Source of the DNA: Candidatus Uhrbacteria bacterium | GTDB taxonomy: Bacteria; Patescibacteriota; Patescibacteriia; UBA9934 | Assembly: GCA_018673485.1 (NCBI GenBank) | Contig: JABHCP010000003.1 | Coordinates: 1-36,788, forward strand | Length of the DNA: 36,788 bases | Direction: 5' to 3' | In this document: positions 30,319 to 36,717 of the stretch, piece after piece | How the letters are laid out: each line of letters starts with the position of its first letter | How positions within the stretch are numbered: position 1 is the first letter of the stretch | Program-made: the position numbers and the translations under genes | The notes under the pieces: model-generated | What the model was told of the DNA's origin: nothing | The model's database searches: none | What the model saw: the letters and a program-made list of their open reading frames with translations, nothing else

Positions 30319-31860
30319 TTATGAGTATGATCGGCGGCTTGATCGGCGGCGTTGTCCGGTGCTATTGCTGGACTTTTGGCCTCGTCCGTATCCACCTGTT
30401 GATCTTCGCCCCGAAGTTCCTGATTGATTATCAGAATTTTCTGCCCTTCTTCGCGAAGTCGCATTTCCACCAGATCGGCGGGTTGGCTTTCGTCCTGAGC
30501 TTGAAGTCTTTCGATTTCCCCTGTCTCTACGTGGATCATACTGCTCAGGAGAATTCTCCATGAACTGTCGATTCTTAGATCGACCGCTTGGTCTTGATTT
30601 ACCACCTGATCTTGATCCGCCGCTTTGTCTTGATTGAGATGGCGGTCGTTGTCGTCTTGATCCACTTCCACGCTTTTTATTAGAACGTGATTTTGAATAT
30701 GATAGGCTTGCTACCTGTTCAGGAGTAAGCGTTCCAGGACCTTCCAGTACCTCGATATCAGCTCCAATCAGTCGTTCGATTGCTTTCATGTCTCGGCGCT
30801 GCTCGGGTTGAACAAATGATACGGCACAACCTGTGTGTCCAGCGCGGCCAGTTCGTCCAATGCGGTGAATGTAATCCTCATCTCTTTCCGGAATATCGTA
30901 GTTAACAACAAGTGCAATTTCTTTTACATCAATTCCACGTGCTGCCACGTCAGTAGCTACCAAGGTTTTACTCTTTCCACTCTTAAAGTTTGCAAGCGCA
31001 TATCGACGTTGATTTAAGCTTCGGTTTGAGTGAAGCTCCTCAGTTCTGCGCCCGCTCTTGCTTAGCACGCGTGCCATTTTTTGTGTACCTCGTTTTGTTC
31101 GGCAAAAGACTAGAACCGGTCCGTCTTTATACTCTTCCAAAATACATTCAAGAAGTGCAAACTTTTTTGAGGCTTCAACATAGAAAACACCCTGTTGAAT
31201 CTGGCTAGCGCTAGTTACGGTCGGGATAACCTCAACTTTAACTGGATTTTTCATGTAACCGTGACCAATCTTTGCAACCTCTGGCGCCATTGTGGCAGAA
31301 AATAGCATTGTCTGTCGATCACTTGGCACAGACTTTAGAACTTGATTGATTTGTGGCGCGAATCCCATGTCGAGCATTCGGTCAGCCTCATCGAGCACAA
31401 GCATGCAAACACGATCGAGTTTTACTGTTTTACGTTCGATGTGATCGATCAGTCGTCCCGGAGTCGCAACTACAATATGTGGTCGTGCTCTTAGAGATCG
31501 AATCTGTTGACCAATATTTGCTCCACCAATAAGTAATGCAGTCTTAATTCGCAAAGCCCTTCCGGCTTTGTCGATTTCCTCACGAACCTGAAAGGCAAGT
31601 TCTCGTGTTGGGACAACAATTAGTCCAGTTCCACCGGATGCCATAATATTCTGGATCATTGGCAGGGCAAAGGCAAATGTTTTACCAGTACCTGTTTGCG
31701 CAATACCAATAACATCCTGGCCATCAAGGGCTAGGGGAATTGCCTTTGCTTGAATTGGTGTCGGCTCTGTAAAAGATAGCCGTTCCAGGGCCTTGAGTAA
31801 GTCGTCAGACAACCCAAGATCCGTGAAGCGCACAATGCGCTTCGATGTTTCCTGTTTCAT
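30319..31860 (-). CDS. DEAD-box ATP-dependent RNA helicase with Arg/Ser/Gly-rich tail
   Basis: An RNA helicase of the RhlE/CsdA type that remodels RNA, e.g. in ribosome assembly or cold growth. All core motifs are present: Q motif PTPIQAKAI, I AQTGTGKT, Ia PTRELA, Ib TPGRLIDH, II LDEADRMLDMG, III SAT, IV VFCRTKRG, V VATDVAARGID and VI HRIGRTGRAG. After about residue 385 comes a low-complexity tail of roughly 130 residues rich in Arg, Ser and Gly (SRQSGGSRSGGKSRPSGR), likely disordered and RNA-binding. The length is 513 aa. It has a good promoter and a leader of about 135 bases with stable hairpins, so post-transcriptional control is plausible. Confidence 0.93.
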   Translation of the reverse strand: MKQETSKRIVRFTDLGLSDDLLKALERLSFTEPTPIQAKAIPLALDGQDVIGIAQTGTGKTFAFALPMIQNIMASGGTGLIVVPTRELAFQVREEIDKAGRALRIKTALLIGGANIGQQIRSLRARPHIVVATPGRLIDHIERKTVKLDRVCMLVLDEADRMLDMGFAPQINQVLKSVPSDRQTMLFSATMAPEVAKIGHGYMKNPVKVEVIPTVTSASQIQQGVFYVEASKKFALLECILEEYKDGPVLVFCRTKRGTQKMARVLSKSGRRTEELHSNRSLNQRRYALANFKSGKSKTLVATDVAARGIDVKEIALVVNYDIPERDEDYIHRIGRTGRAGHTGCAVSFVQPEQRRDMKAIERLIGADIEVLEGPGTLTPEQVASLSYSKSRSNKKRGSGSRRQRPPSQSRQSGGSRSGGKSRPSGRSKNRQFMENSPEQYDPRRDRGNRKTSSSGRKPTRRSGGNATSRRRAENSDNQSGTSGRRSTGGYGRGQKSSNSTGQRRRSSRRSYS

Positions 31861-31864
31861 AAAT

Positions 31865-31930
31865 AGGGGTTTGTAGGCCTAAATAGACCTTTGATTACTC
31901 AAACCCCTGTAGCATCACGCTATTCGTGAT
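31865..31930 (-). promoter_or_regulatory. Structured leader of the DEAD-box helicase mRNA
   Basis: AGGGGTTTG (31900-31908, minus strand) pairs with CAAACCCCT (31865-31873), 4 bases before the ATG, enclosing a small AGGTCT/AGGCCT-type stem. Upstream, ATCACG-AATAG-CGTGAT forms another hairpin. The word GAGTAATCA occurs twice. Confidence 0.6.
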
Positions 31931-32001
31931 TACTCGATGTACAGGCTTAAGTTAATAAATAGTGGGGAAGCGCTCTGGCTGTCCCGTAGTACAACCGGCG
32001 A

Positions 32002-32030
32002 ATGATAGCCTAGATAGGCATTTATGTCAA
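32002..32030 (-). promoter_or_regulatory. Promoter of the DEAD-box helicase gene
   Basis: TTGACA, 17-base spacer, TATCAT on the minus strand. It lies back to back with the plus-strand promoter at 32048. Confidence 0.8.
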
Positions 32031-32041
32031 TCAATATGGTC

Positions 32042-32073
32042 TAATAGTTGACAAAACGGTCATTTTGCGCTAT
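32042..32073 (+). repeat. 32-bp promoter repeat, copy 1
   Basis: Identical to 32626-32657. It covers TAATAG, TTGACA, the whole 17-base spacer and the first half of the -10. Confidence 0.9.
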
Positions 32074-32076
32074 ATT
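32048..32076 (+). promoter_or_regulatory. Consensus-like promoter of the 32135 gene
   Basis: TTGACA, 17-base spacer (AAACGGTCATTTTGCGC), TATATT. The leader is about 50 bases and contains the hairpin CGAGGT-TAA-ACCTCG. Confidence 0.88.
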
Positions 32077-32134
32077 GTCAAGTTGTAAAGATGCAACCGA
32101 GGTTAAACCTCGCCACCCTTTTTGGGAGTTCACT

Positions 32135-32341
32135 ATGACCAAGCCTCGCCCCACACCTTCTTTCTCTGGAATCCTGACGCCTGACGCTGCACAGCGCATC
32201 GGCGCGCCTGAGGTCGCCAACAAGCGGGTCAGGTTCAGTAAGACCGATGACGGCAAGTTCGCCCAGGATGTCTACTTCAACGATGAGCTGATCTGTGAGA
32301 GCTACGTCAGCCTCACCCCCGACGGTATCATCGAGGACTGA
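32135..32341 (+). CDS. Small GC-rich protein of unknown function (68 aa)
   Basis: I do not recognise this protein. The ATG at 32135 has GGGAG 6 bases upstream; the longer ORF-track frame runs into the promoter and is rejected. The protein begins with a Pro/Thr/Ser-rich stretch (MTKPRPTPSFSGILTPDAAQ) and ends in a beta-type segment (YFNDELICESYVSLTPDGIIED). It is charged, has a single Cys and no membrane helix. It is a single-gene unit with its own promoter, leader hairpin and terminator. GC-rich codon use sets it apart from the AT-rich gene that follows under an identical promoter. Confidence 0.65.
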   Translation: MTKPRPTPSFSGILTPDAAQRIGAPEVANKRVRFSKTDDGKFAQDVYFNDELICESYVSLTPDGIIED

Positions 32342-32370
32342 CATCTCGCGCATCGTTGTCCCAACACTTC

Positions 32371-32429
32371 GCGCATCCGCGCGGCAAAGAGCTATCTGAT
32401 GGCACTGCCGCTCGTCGGATGCGCTTTTT
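32371..32429 (+). terminator. Terminator of the 32135 gene
   Basis: GCGCATCCG and CGGATGCGC enclose an inner GCGGCA/TGCCGC stem; CTTTTTG follows. Confidence 0.75.
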
Positions 32430-32484
32430 GTAATATATTTTTAATTTCATTAACCCAGTTGATTTAACCAGGTTAAACCTATTT

Positions 32485-32532
32485 AAATTAATTACACTTA
32501 TGAGTCGATCGACTCATAAGTGTAATTAATTT
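32485..32532. repeat. Loopless perfect palindrome centred on CGATCG (48 bp)
   Basis: All 24 base pairs match, with no spacer (arm starts AAATTAATTACACTTATGAG). CTTTTTG follows on the plus strand. It is the longest of three such palindromes in the window. Confidence 0.88.
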
Positions 32533-32625
32533 CTTTTTGCCTATAAAAAACATCAAAACGCTACAATCAACGGCCCGGCTGCTAGGTGTTTTGATGGTAA
32601 CGTACTATCCTTGATTATTGCTCCT

Positions 32626-32657
32626 TAATAGTTGACAAAACGGTCATTTTGCGCTAT
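32626..32657 (+). repeat. 32-bp promoter repeat, copy 2
   Basis: An exact copy of 32042-32073, 584 bases downstream. It differs only from the -10's fourth base on. Confidence 0.9.
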
Positions 32658-32660
32658 TAT
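32632..32660 (+). promoter_or_regulatory. Promoter of the TSP3-repeat gene
   Basis: TTGACA, the same 17-base spacer as at 32048, TATTAT. The ATG is 20 bases downstream of the -10. Confidence 0.88.
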
Positions 32661-32680
32661 AGTGCGTTATAAAAAAACAT

Positions 32681-33835
32681 ATGAAAAAACTTATTGCATT
32701 GTTAGTTATTAGTCTTTTCGCTCTTCCTGCACCTTCTGTGCAGGCTCTCGTGATGTTGTCTGATCCAGACGAAACTCAGCTTATTGAGAACGTCATGAAT
32801 GCGGAGTCATACGATTTTAATGTCGATATTGACTTTGAAACTAGTAACGATGATATTGATAATCCCATCACCCTGCACGTCGATTATGATGCTGCTTGGA
32901 CTGGGGACGAAGCTGGACTATTTGATCTTGGAGTAAATTTTAGCAATCAGTACGGTGATTATAGCGCGTACGATGCGTCACTTATTAGCACACCAGATGA
33001 TAGTTATGTTTCAGATGATGGAGAGCAGTGGTACTTTTTAGGTGAGAGCCTAATAAGTGATAGCCCAACTCAACAGGAGATTGGAGAAGCCATCACTATG
33101 ACGGAAGGTTTTCTAACAGAATTAATTGATAACGATGTTATCACATACGCTCCCGAGATGGCTGACTTTATTAACGGGCAGTTTACAGTTCGTTATGCCT
33201 ATGAGCTTGATGGAGATAAGTTGACAGATTATCTAATCTTGAAGGGGATGGTGCTTGACGCTGATCAAGAAAAAACACGAGAGTATCTTACGAACGATAT
33301 TTCTGTAAGCGGAAACGTGTGGATCGACACAGTTAATACGTTGCCAGTAATGATCACCCTCAATGTGGATACAGGATCAAGCGATGCGTCATATACAACA
33401 TTAAGATTCTCAGTTTTGTTTAATAGCTTTAACGAGCAGGTAATAGTAGAAGTTCCTGAAAACGTTACTGATATTAACGAGTACGACTCAACTGAAATTG
33501 AGGACTTTGTCATGTCGAGCTTTGAAAGCGCTGTTACAAATATGGATACAGACGGAGACGGACTTTCAAACGATCAAGAAATGTTAACTTGGAATACAGA
33601 TGTTCTGAGCTCTGACACTGACGGTGACGGCTATGACGATTACACTGAAGTAGTTAACGGCTACAACCCAAACGGATCTGGAATATTGGATACCGATGGT
33701 GACGGACTTACAGACTACGCCGAAATGACAATTCATTGGTCTGATCCATATGACATCGATTCTGACAACGACGGATACAACGACGGAGTCGAAATCGCAA
33801 ACGGCTACGATCCAAACGGACTAGGTCGTTGGTAA
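32681..33835 (+). CDS. Secreted protein with C-terminal thrombospondin type 3-like repeats
   Basis: An exported protein. The signal peptide MKKLIALLVISLFALPAPSVQA probably ends at AxA near residue 22. A beta-rich domain of about 260 residues follows, with no family I can name. Four calcium-binding TSP3-type repeats close the protein: DTDGDGLSNDQE, DTDGDGYDDYTE, DTDGDGLTDYAE and DSDNDGYNDGVE. The C terminus is short and has no anchor. The length is 384 aa. The body of the gene is AT-rich; the repeat part is richer in C. It shares a 32-base identical promoter with the GC-rich 68-aa gene, so the two are probably expressed together. Confidence 0.85.
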   Translation: MKKLIALLVISLFALPAPSVQALVMLSDPDETQLIENVMNAESYDFNVDIDFETSNDDIDNPITLHVDYDAAWTGDEAGLFDLGVNFSNQYGDYSAYDASLISTPDDSYVSDDGEQWYFLGESLISDSPTQQEIGEAITMTEGFLTELIDNDVITYAPEMADFINGQFTVRYAYELDGDKLTDYLILKGMVLDADQEKTREYLTNDISVSGNVWIDTVNTLPVMITLNVDTGSSDASYTTLRFSVLFNSFNEQVIVEVPENVTDINEYDSTEIEDFVMSSFESAVTNMDTDGDGLSNDQEMLTWNTDVLSSDTDGDGYDDYTEVVNGYNPNGSGILDTDGDGLTDYAEMTIHWSDPYDIDSDNDGYNDGVEIANGYDPNGLGRW

Positions 33836-33846
33836 TAATCAAATAT

Positions 33847-33876
33847 TAAAAAACACCCGAGCAATCGGGTGTTTTT
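33847..33876. terminator. Bidirectional terminator after the TSP3 gene
   Basis: AAACACCCGA-GCAA-TCGGGTGTTT, with A and T runs on either side. It also serves the minus-strand gene ending at 33889. Confidence 0.88.
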
Positions 33877-33888
33877 GTTTGTATGAGT

Positions 33889-34248
33889 TTAGTTATTAAC
33901 TTTCGATGAGAAGTATGCTTTGGTGGTGTATTGGCATTCAACAACGTCTGTTTCGATTTCTGATGCAAAAATAGTTGCGCCGCTTCCGTGTCCTACAGAT
34001 TCGATTCGGTCACCTTCTACGTTATAAAAACTAACAGAACACGTATCGATCCCGCACCAACTTGATTTATATATACGTTCACCTGTTACAGCATCTTCAC
34101 AAACCGAATATGTGTAATCATTAACAAGACTTTCCCCGATCCCGTACTCAACCACTGGAAAGCTATCACTGTTATTTTTTATTATAAGAAAAGTAGCGAT
34201 TGCTATTATTATAATTAATACAGCTGCCATCAATATTCTCTTTTTCAT
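33889..34248 (-). CDS. Small membrane-anchored protein, unknown function (119 aa)
   Basis: I do not recognise this protein. It has one N-terminal helix (residues 4-23, RILMAAVLIIIIAIATFLII) and an exterior domain with four Cys (SVCEDAV, SSWCGIDTCSVSF, VVECQY) that could form two disulfides. It lies 29 bases downstream of the 34278 gene on the same strand. The gap holds a GTGAATA/TATTCAC hairpin, so the two are probably one transcript. No SD is visible. AT-rich and ordinary in codon use. Confidence 0.65.
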   Translation of the reverse strand: MKKRILMAAVLIIIIAIATFLIIKNNSDSFPVVEYGIGESLVNDYTYSVCEDAVTGERIYKSSWCGIDTCSVSFYNVEGDRIESVGHGSGATIFASEIETDVVECQYTTKAYFSSKVNN

Positions 34249-34277
34249 GTTTTGTTGTTTTAGGTGAATATCGAATT

Positions 34278-34679
34278 TTATTCACATCTTCCAGTGTCTT
34301 GACTGTATTCTAAAGGCGACGGGCATATGCAGGCTACACCTGAAATTGTACCTCCACTATCTGTGCAGAGCCCGAGAACAATTGACGTCCAAAATGAATA
34401 ATACCCATGTGGTAGTCCGATAGAGGCTTGAAATGCATCTCCACCTGGTCCACCATATGTTGTCTGACAAAATCCAGTTGCTGAATCATACATTAATTCT
34501 TGCGTTTGCTCACCTTCGAGGTGACATTCACATTCTCCATTAACAAATTCACCGGTACTTAGTTCACAGTTATATTTCACAGGTCCATCTAAAGTTGAGT
34601 TTTGTATTGGCGGCATCGCGAAGAATACAATGACACTTCCAATAATTAATCCAACGATAACAAAAAGTATATTTTTCAT
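34278..34679 (-). CDS. Small Cys-rich membrane-anchored protein, unknown function (133 aa)
   Basis: I do not recognise this protein. The ATG at 34679 (MKNILFVIVGLIIGSVIVFFAM) is chosen because an extended -10 (TGATATAAT) ends 8 bases before it; the ORF-track start at 34688 overlaps that -10. One helix anchors the protein. The exterior part has about nine Cys in EGF-like spacing (CELSTGEFVNGECECHLEGE; CICPSPLEYSQDTGRCE), suggesting disulfide-bonded modules. It is expressed from a -10 fused to the upstream terminator. Confidence 0.68.
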   Translation of the reverse strand: MKNILFVIVGLIIGSVIVFFAMPPIQNSTLDGPVKYNCELSTGEFVNGECECHLEGEQTQELMYDSATGFCQTTYGGPGGDAFQASIGLPHGYYSFWTSIVLGLCTDSGGTISGVACICPSPLEYSQDTGRCE

Positions 34680-34687
34680 ATAATTCA

Positions 34688-34730
34688 ATTATATCAAAAA
34701 ACCACCACATTGTGTGCGGGGGTTTTTTAG
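34688..34730 (-). promoter_or_regulatory. Terminator-promoter fusion before the 34278 gene
   Basis: On the minus strand a hairpin (arms CCCCC/ACC...GGTGG around CACACAATGT) is followed by TTTTTTGATATAAT. The U-tract of the upstream gene's terminator supplies the sequence next to the extended -10, whose last base is 8 bases before the ATG. The block is repeated at 35018-35060. Confidence 0.7.
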
Positions 34731-34748
34731 GTTCCCGAAGTAGATTCA

Positions 34749-35009
34749 CTAGTCAAAGATAATGAAGCTGATTTCAGTTATGGCTTCGATTTTATGGTAT
34801 GTATTTGCTGGGATTTCAAAATAAGTAGGGGATTGTACTATCGAGTCTAGGTTTTTGATCGTGACCTTTGCTTCCCCAGTAATTAGATATACTTTTTCAT
34901 AAGGATTATTTTCATTATCACCAGATATACTCCCCTTGTTTCGATAATAGAGTTTGAATCCATCTGCTTGATATTTTTGTCCGTCACTGTCTTCCCTGAT
35001 CAATTTCAT
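34749..35009 (-). CDS. Small cupin-like protein (87 aa)
   Basis: A single-domain beta-barrel protein of the cupin type. KVYLITGEAKVTIKN and YFEIPANTYHKIEAI match the two cupin strands, with the single His in the second motif. The first motif lacks the usual His pair, so metal binding and enzyme activity are doubtful. The ATG at 35009 is chosen because TGATACAAT ends 8 bases before it. Function unknown; it may be a sugar-binding or isomerase relative. AT-rich. Confidence 0.68.
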   Translation of the reverse strand: MKLIREDSDGQKYQADGFKLYYRNKGSISGDNENNPYEKVYLITGEAKVTIKNLDSIVQSPTYFEIPANTYHKIEAITEISFIIFD

Positions 35010-35017
35010 ATAACTAT

Positions 35018-35060
35018 ATTGTATCAAAAAACCACCACATTGTGTGCGGTGGTTTTTTAG
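35018..35060 (-). promoter_or_regulatory. Terminator-promoter fusion before the cupin gene
   Basis: On the minus strand CCACCGCACACAATGTGGTGG forms a hairpin, followed by TTTTTTGATACAAT. It is nearly identical to the block at 34688-34730. Confidence 0.72.
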
Positions 35061-35094
35061 GGGATCGTAGCGTATTTAAATTTTACAACATTGT

Positions 35095-35448
35095 TTAAAT
35101 AGAATTGTGGTTCTTTAATTCTTCGCAAAGGTATTGATATTGTTCGGTGAATTCAGGGTTTGACCCAATCATCTCAGATAATTTTCCTGCGAGCGAATCT
35201 CTTCGTTGTTTTATTTCATTCCAAGCATCTGACCCGATATTTTGTTCGTTCAAGAAGACGGAAACGGGCATTTTTTCATGCGTGTCAATAAAGTGCATAA
35301 ACTGGTCTATTTCAAAATTCAACGTGTGTTCTGCTATACGCATTTGTGCCAATGTTCTGGGGTCTGGAGATTGCTTAATTTTCTCTGCTTGATCTTCAAG
35401 TAAGGTTATAAACTGATTTAGCCATTGCCAATATTCTAAGCTATTCAT
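35095..35448 (-). CDS. Helical protein of unknown function (117 aa)
   Basis: I do not recognise this protein. It is predicted almost wholly helical and cytoplasmic: EYWQWLNQFITLLEDQAEKIKQ, ALQMRIAEHTLNFEIDQFMHFIDTHE in part, and a C-terminal RDSLAGKLSEMIGSNPEFTEQYQYL. No Cys is present except one near the end. A possible -10 (AATAAT) lies just before the ATG; no SD is seen. It lies on the same strand as the cupin gene but ends about 35 bases before that gene's terminator-promoter block. Confidence 0.6.
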   Translation of the reverse strand: MNSLEYWQWLNQFITLLEDQAEKIKQSPDPRTLAQMRIAEHTLNFEIDQFMHFIDTHEKMPVSVFLNEQNIGSDAWNEIKQRRDSLAGKLSEMIGSNPEFTEQYQYLCEELKNHNSI

Positions 35449-35563
35449 ATGTCTATTATTTTTAAACCAAAGGCACGAAGCTCCTCGGTGTTATTAAATT
35501 TAGCAGAACTTCAGGAATTTTTATTATAAAGGATTCAGCTCACGATGTGTACATATTTATCTG

Positions 35564-36421
35564 CTAATCCTTCAATCTTTCCAGGAAGGGAATTATTTGA
35601 TTCATTATTTGTTCTTTATCTTCCAGGTGTAGGCCATGACCGACGTTCTTGCATTTATAATATTCCGCATTCGATAATAGGGTCTTGGCTTTTTCGATAT
35701 CTTCATCCTTAATTAGGCCTCCATGGTCAGGGTCTCCTTGCAGTACTAGAACCGGACATTGAATTTTAGGGAACATTTTCTCCATCTTATAATCGACAAA
35801 ATTTTCATCAACTTTATCAATAACGGACTTTAACATTGCTGGATCATTTTGACTCAAACCAATCCCCATTGAACTAAAATAAGGATCATCTTCTCCATAG
35901 AGCTCGCGCGCTTTGACAGTTTTATTCTGATCGGGAATATGAATCTCTCTATTTTTTAGTTCTTCCGTTATTTCTTCTGCTGACATTCCTTGCTCTATCA
36001 TTTCCTTCCATTTTTTGACGTGCTCATTGTCTTCTGATTTCAATGTATCTGAACTAAACGGCGAGTCTCCAATAATTAAACCTTTGACCAAGTCGGGATA
36101 TTTTGCAGTTAGTACCATTGCTACCATGCCACCTAACGAATGACCAAAAATAATGACTGGTTGCTGAATATGTTTTTCTGTAAATGCCATAACGTCGCTC
36201 ACATAGCTTTGGATGTGATAATCATCCCCTCGATCAGACTTTCCATGGCCTCGTAAATCTAAGGCATAAACATGGGCGTGTTTTTCTAGACCCGGAATGA
36301 TTTCACTAAAAGTCTGCCAGCGCGAAGACCCACCATGCAACAATAGCATCGGAGCACCATCACCTTCTACTTCTATGTAATTCAATGTTAATGAACCTGT
36401 ATCAAATTTTTGCTCCTTCAT
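35564..36421 (-). CDS. Alpha/beta hydrolase
   Basis: A serine hydrolase of the alpha/beta fold; the substrate is unknown. Landmarks are the oxyanion region LLLHGGSSRWQTF, DLRGHGKSDRGDDYH, the nucleophile elbow FGHSLGGMVAMVL (Ser near residue 99), a cap domain (residues 130-210), the acid region VLQGDPDHGG and the catalytic His in NVGHGLHLED. The start at 36421 (MKEQKFDTGSLTLNYIEV) is preferred over the ORF-track ATG at 36469, because TGATAAAAT ends 8 bases before it. That gives 285 aa, typical of the family. No signal peptide is seen. Confidence 0.88.
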   Translation of the reverse strand: MKEQKFDTGSLTLNYIEVEGDGAPMLLLHGGSSRWQTFSEIIPGLEKHAHVYALDLRGHGKSDRGDDYHIQSYVSDVMAFTEKHIQQPVIIFGHSLGGMVAMVLTAKYPDLVKGLIIGDSPFSSDTLKSEDNEHVKKWKEMIEQGMSAEEITEELKNREIHIPDQNKTVKARELYGEDDPYFSSMGIGLSQNDPAMLKSVIDKVDENFVDYKMEKMFPKIQCPVLVLQGDPDHGGLIKDEDIEKAKTLLSNAEYYKCKNVGHGLHLEDKEQIMNQIIPFLERLKD

Positions 36422-36429
36422 ATTTTTCA

Positions 36430-36438
36430 ATTTTATCA
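36430..36438 (-). promoter_or_regulatory. Extended -10 of the hydrolase gene
   Basis: TG-A-TAAAAT on the minus strand, with its last base 9 positions from the ATG; it decides the start. Confidence 0.55.
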
Positions 36439-36533
36439 AACTACCTTTAAAAACTCTATCTCCATGCATTAAATGTATATCTTGCGCAAGTATTTTAATC
36501 AGGTCCTTGTCCCGATCAGGGACCTTCTATATA

Positions 36534-36562
36534 TTGCAAAAATGCCCAATTTATAGTATTAT
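36534..36562 (+). promoter_or_regulatory. Promoter of tRNA-Trp
   Basis: TTGCAA, a 17-base spacer and TATTAT, followed by a GC-rich discriminator (GCTCCCGC). It lies 20 bases before the mature 5' end. Confidence 0.7.
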
Positions 36563-36582
36563 GCTCCCGCACAATAGAACTT

Positions 36583-36656
36583 AGGGGTGTAGTGAAATGG
36601 TATCACGAAGGTCTCCAAAACCTTTATTCTGGGTTCGAGCCCCAGCACCCCTGCCA
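36583..36656 (+). tRNA. trnW: tRNA-Trp (anticodon CCA)
   Basis: The full cloverleaf reads by eye. The acceptor AGGGGTG pairs with CACCCCT and has discriminator G. The D arm is GTGA-AATGGTA-TCAC. The anticodon arm is AAGGT-CTCCAAA-ACCTT with CCA at 36615-36617. The T arm is CTGGG-TTCGAGC-CCCAG. The 3' CCA is encoded. It reads UGG only, which agrees with TGA being a stop here. Confidence 0.95.
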
Positions 36657-36697
36657 AAAAACCACCAGTTTAATCGCTGGTGGTTTTTTGATAGAAT
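36656..36697 (+). promoter_or_regulatory. tRNA terminator fused to the promoter of the next gene
   Basis: AAAAAACCACCAG and CTGGTGGTTTTTT form the terminator stem. The U-tract continues as TTTTTTGATAGAAT, an extended -10 (TGATAGAAT) 20 bases before the ATG at 36718. It is the third example of this arrangement. Confidence 0.65.
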
Positions 36698-36717
36698 GTT
36701 TTTGAATTGAAAAATAT

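Larger units (their letters stand above)
32342..32680. other. Intergenic region: terminator, 48-bp palindrome, repeated promoter
   Basis: It contains no gene. In order it holds a terminator, TTAACC/GGTTAAA-type inverted words (32450-32480), the CGATCG-centred palindrome at 32485 and the duplicated promoter at 32626. Confidence 0.7.

Noticed and set aside
36501-36526. Regulatory hairpin AGGTCC/GGACCT upstream of the hydrolase
   Set aside because: The hydrolase -10 lies downstream of it at 36430, so it would not be in that mRNA; it is also outside the tRNA transcript. No role could be supported.
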